From the NCBI GenBank assembly GCA_025677835.1, contig JAIXMR010000023.1:62001-126000 (forward strand): a stretch of 64,000 nt of DNA, in the 5' to 3' direction. The notes under the pieces were generated by a model. That model saw only the letters and a program-made list of their open reading frames with translations. It was not told the origin of the DNA and made no database searches. This stretch comes from Sporodiniella umbellata. Its lineage: Eukaryota; Mucoromycota; Mucoromycetes; Mucorales; Rhizopodaceae. The translations under genes and the position numbers were made by a program. Positions within the stretch are counted from its first letter, which is position 1, and the number at the start of each line of letters is the position of its first letter. Below are positions 62,229 through 64,000 of this stretch, piece after piece.

Positions 62229-64000
62229 CAAAGATTGAGCTTTTCCCATCAGATTTTTTGTACGAAACTGGTTTAAAGATCATTGAGACAATCAAAACAT
62301 CAAAAAACATACACACTCGACTATTGGATATCTTTACAAAAATTTGGAACGCCCTTTCAACAGCCAACGAGACAGCAGAAGTTGAGAGTCTTTTCAATGG
62401 GCTTATTAGCTTTGAATGGAGTGTGCAGTCTATTGTCAGTATATGCTCAGCTATCAATGAACTGGAGCTTTCCAACAAACAATTAGAAGAGTGTATCAAA
62501 TACATGACAAAGTAAGAAACAAAAGGCGTTGTACATAAATTAACGCTTTCTAGTAAACTTCACGATGTAGAAATAGAAGGCATACCACCTTTCGTGTATC
62601 AATTATTGCTCATTTCTAGAAAAGGTTATAAAAAGAACGTTCTTGTAGGAATATTCGACTATTTTAGCAAGATGGCTAACAGTGACAACGAGCTCAGGTT
62701 TGCAATGACAACTTTTTTTTTTTTTTTTGGGGAACCAAAACTAACAGTTAATATGTTTATTTAGCGCTGAAGGTACAAGTATGCTACATATATCGTTCGC
62801 AATCAAACAAGACCAGGACCTTGGCAACGAGTTGATCAAAATAATGAAAAACACCAAATTGAATCAGCTGGATATTTTCAGTATAGCATCGCTATTATCG
62901 GCAGCTAGAATACATCGATTACAAGACACTGTAATGCGAAGAAGAAGAAAAAAACCTTAAAAACGTTCCACTAAAAGCAGCAATCTTTAGATACTTGACC
63001 TTCTAAAATCCGCTGTTATGTCCGCATTCAAAGACAACGAAAAGTATCAGCAGTACCACTGGATTACTAGTAAAGTGTTTTGTTGTAGAAAAGGATGGAT
63101 TTTACAGTCCTATACTTATTAACATTTATTTCTGTAACAGAGTACTCTATCTCGGACTCGGACAAGATAGGTGATACTTTACTTGAAATTGCTGACCGAT
63201 CAGCTTCTGATTGGGACCAAGTAATTCAAAGCTTGACCCAGCTATCATTTATTTTGATTGACACTGTTTCAAGTCAAGGAAGCTTCTTTACATCTAATAA
63301 TCCTCGACTTAGAACAAGTGGTGAAGTTTCTAGCGCCAACAGTAAAATATCGAACCTTGCTATTAGTATTTTATCTCGACTCTTCAGTCATCACGATGTA
63401 GTGAGAAGTGAGATTTTAGAGCAAATCACGTCTCGCATTGTAACCAGGTCTAGCAGCGCAGCTGATTTTATTAAACTTTTGGGCAAGATTATTCGTGACC
63501 ATCCTTATGCTATAGACAAATATTTGGGTTCGGTAGGCGTTGGCTATTTGAAAAAAAAAAAAAAAAAAATGAACTCATATTTTTTTTTTCAAGCTAAAGG
63601 ACACTCTAGATCTACTTTCTTTTCTACCCTTTGTAGTTGCTGAACGTCTCTTAGACGCGACTAGACCTATCTCAAAATTAAATCAGAGATTTAGAGATGG
63701 CCTTATTTTGATTTTGAGAAAAAGTTTGTTTTCAAAGTATGTGGCCAAAAAAAAAAAGGAAACTTTGCGGCTATATTCACTTCTTAAAAATAGGGATATG
63801 GATGGCCGAGAAGTTGCAGTACGAGGTTTCTTAAACATACTTGACGACCAGCTTTATGATTTAAGAGAAAAGAATAAATCAGTCCAAACTGAAGGCATCG
63901 TCTTTGAAATATTAGGTAGTTGAGCACAACAAAAGTCTGTGGATTTTACTAAACGTTTCCTAAAAAAAAAAAAAAAAAAAGGTTTACTACGAAGGTGCTT
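61573..64000 (+). CDS. FANCI: Fanconi anaemia group I protein (FANCI), 3' partial
   Basis: Twelve exons are visible (61573-61656, 61707-61794, 61860-61929, 62011-62086, 62234-62511, 62554-62697, 62765-62930, 62991-63069, 63141-63532, 63594-63736, 63794-63915, 63982 to the edge), ~553 codons in consistent phase. Segments matching FANCI include EGIPPFVYQLLLISRKGYKK, TSMLHISFAIKQDQDLGNEL, ILDLLKSAVMSAFKD, SILSRLFSHHDVVRSEILEQ, SFLPFVVAERLLDATRPISK and FRDGLILILRKSLFSK. Human FANCI is ~1,300 aa, so over half lies outside. FANCI pairs with FANCD2 and is monoubiquitinated at interstrand crosslinks; the Lys in ILRKSLF seems to align with the ubiquitinated Lys (from memory, needs alignment). Intron 4 holds a microsatellite and happens to be in-frame and stop-free. 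Confidence 0.93.
62154..62228. repeat. Compound (CA)n(TA)n microsatellite in FANCI intron 4
   Basis: Interrupted ACAC/ATACAC units run into about ten TA units within the 147-nt intron 62087-62233. If retained, the intron would be translated into His-Thr and Tyr-Ile repeats. Confidence 0.9.

Noticed and set aside
62003..62515. Uninterrupted ORF with His-Thr and Tyr-Ile repeats
   Set aside because: The repeats are a microsatellite within a GT-AG intron of FANCI; splicing gives family-like sequence.

Overview
The window is about 64 kb of AT-rich eukaryotic nuclear DNA from a filamentous fungus, most likely an early-diverging one (Mucoromycota, probably Mucorales). The evidence is the short GT-AG introns (about 45-110 nt, up to nine or more per gene), pyrimidine-rich promoters, abundant poly-A/T tracts and CA/TA microsatellites, and the gene content: a CRY-DASH, a TLC-domain protein, a UPF0658-type Golgi protein, a Sel1-repeat protein and a FANCI orthologue. 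No organelle, prokaryotic or viral signal was seen. All gene models come from reading splice junctions by eye, and exon coordinates are given in each entry.

Layout. 1-3.7 kb: proteasome alpha-3 (5' truncated), an HP1-type chromodomain protein and a polytopic UPF0658-like membrane protein. 3.7-6.1 kb: gene-poor. 6.1-9.2 kb: a Stm1/SERBP1 ribosome-associated protein, convergent with a CRY-DASH. 10.8-14.4 kb: a HotDog thioesterase, a 38-aa CCHC zinc-knuckle ORF and a conserved protein perhaps of the C1orf74/UPF0739 family. 14.8-24.5 kb: a Sel1-repeat protein, two unassigned ORFs, zuotin (ribosome-associated J-protein) divergent from an LEA2-like membrane protein, an alpha/beta hydrolase and Pho88/SND3. 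25.9-27.7 kb: a TLC-domain protein and a four-finger C2H2 protein, with stop codons only 27 bp apart.

28.2-34.0 kb: the most unusual structure. Two 544-bp near-identical copies (about three differences) stand in inverted orientation around a 4.75-kb segment that carries calmodulin and an acireductone-dioxygenase-like protein lacking most metal ligands. 34.9-47.6 kb: a Sec2-type Rab GEF, a concentrative nucleoside transporter, the PP4 catalytic subunit, a DH-PH RhoGEF and a 13-exon amino-acid permease with an 11-nt microexon. 49-59 kb: an FCP1/NIF-like HAD protein, a GT2 polysaccharide synthase, GSK3 kinase, a GDA1-type Golgi nucleoside diphosphatase, a large protein resembling a fungal transcription factor with an amputated Zn-cluster, and an eIF5-mimic protein (BZW/5MP) with a possible spliced uORF. 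61.6 kb to the end: the N-terminal ~550 residues of FANCI, running off the window.

The genes form no cluster or operon. Functional themes are ribosome and translation quality control (zuotin, Stm1-like, BZW), signalling (calmodulin, GSK3, PP4, RhoGEF, Sec2), secretory pathway (Pho88/SND3, GDA1, Sec2) and genome maintenance (CRY-DASH, FANCI, PP4, HP1). Several gene pairs are tightly convergent (27-91 bp between stops). The best candidates for something undescribed are the large inverted repeat, the ligand-poor ARD homologue and the Zn-cluster-less regulator-like protein.
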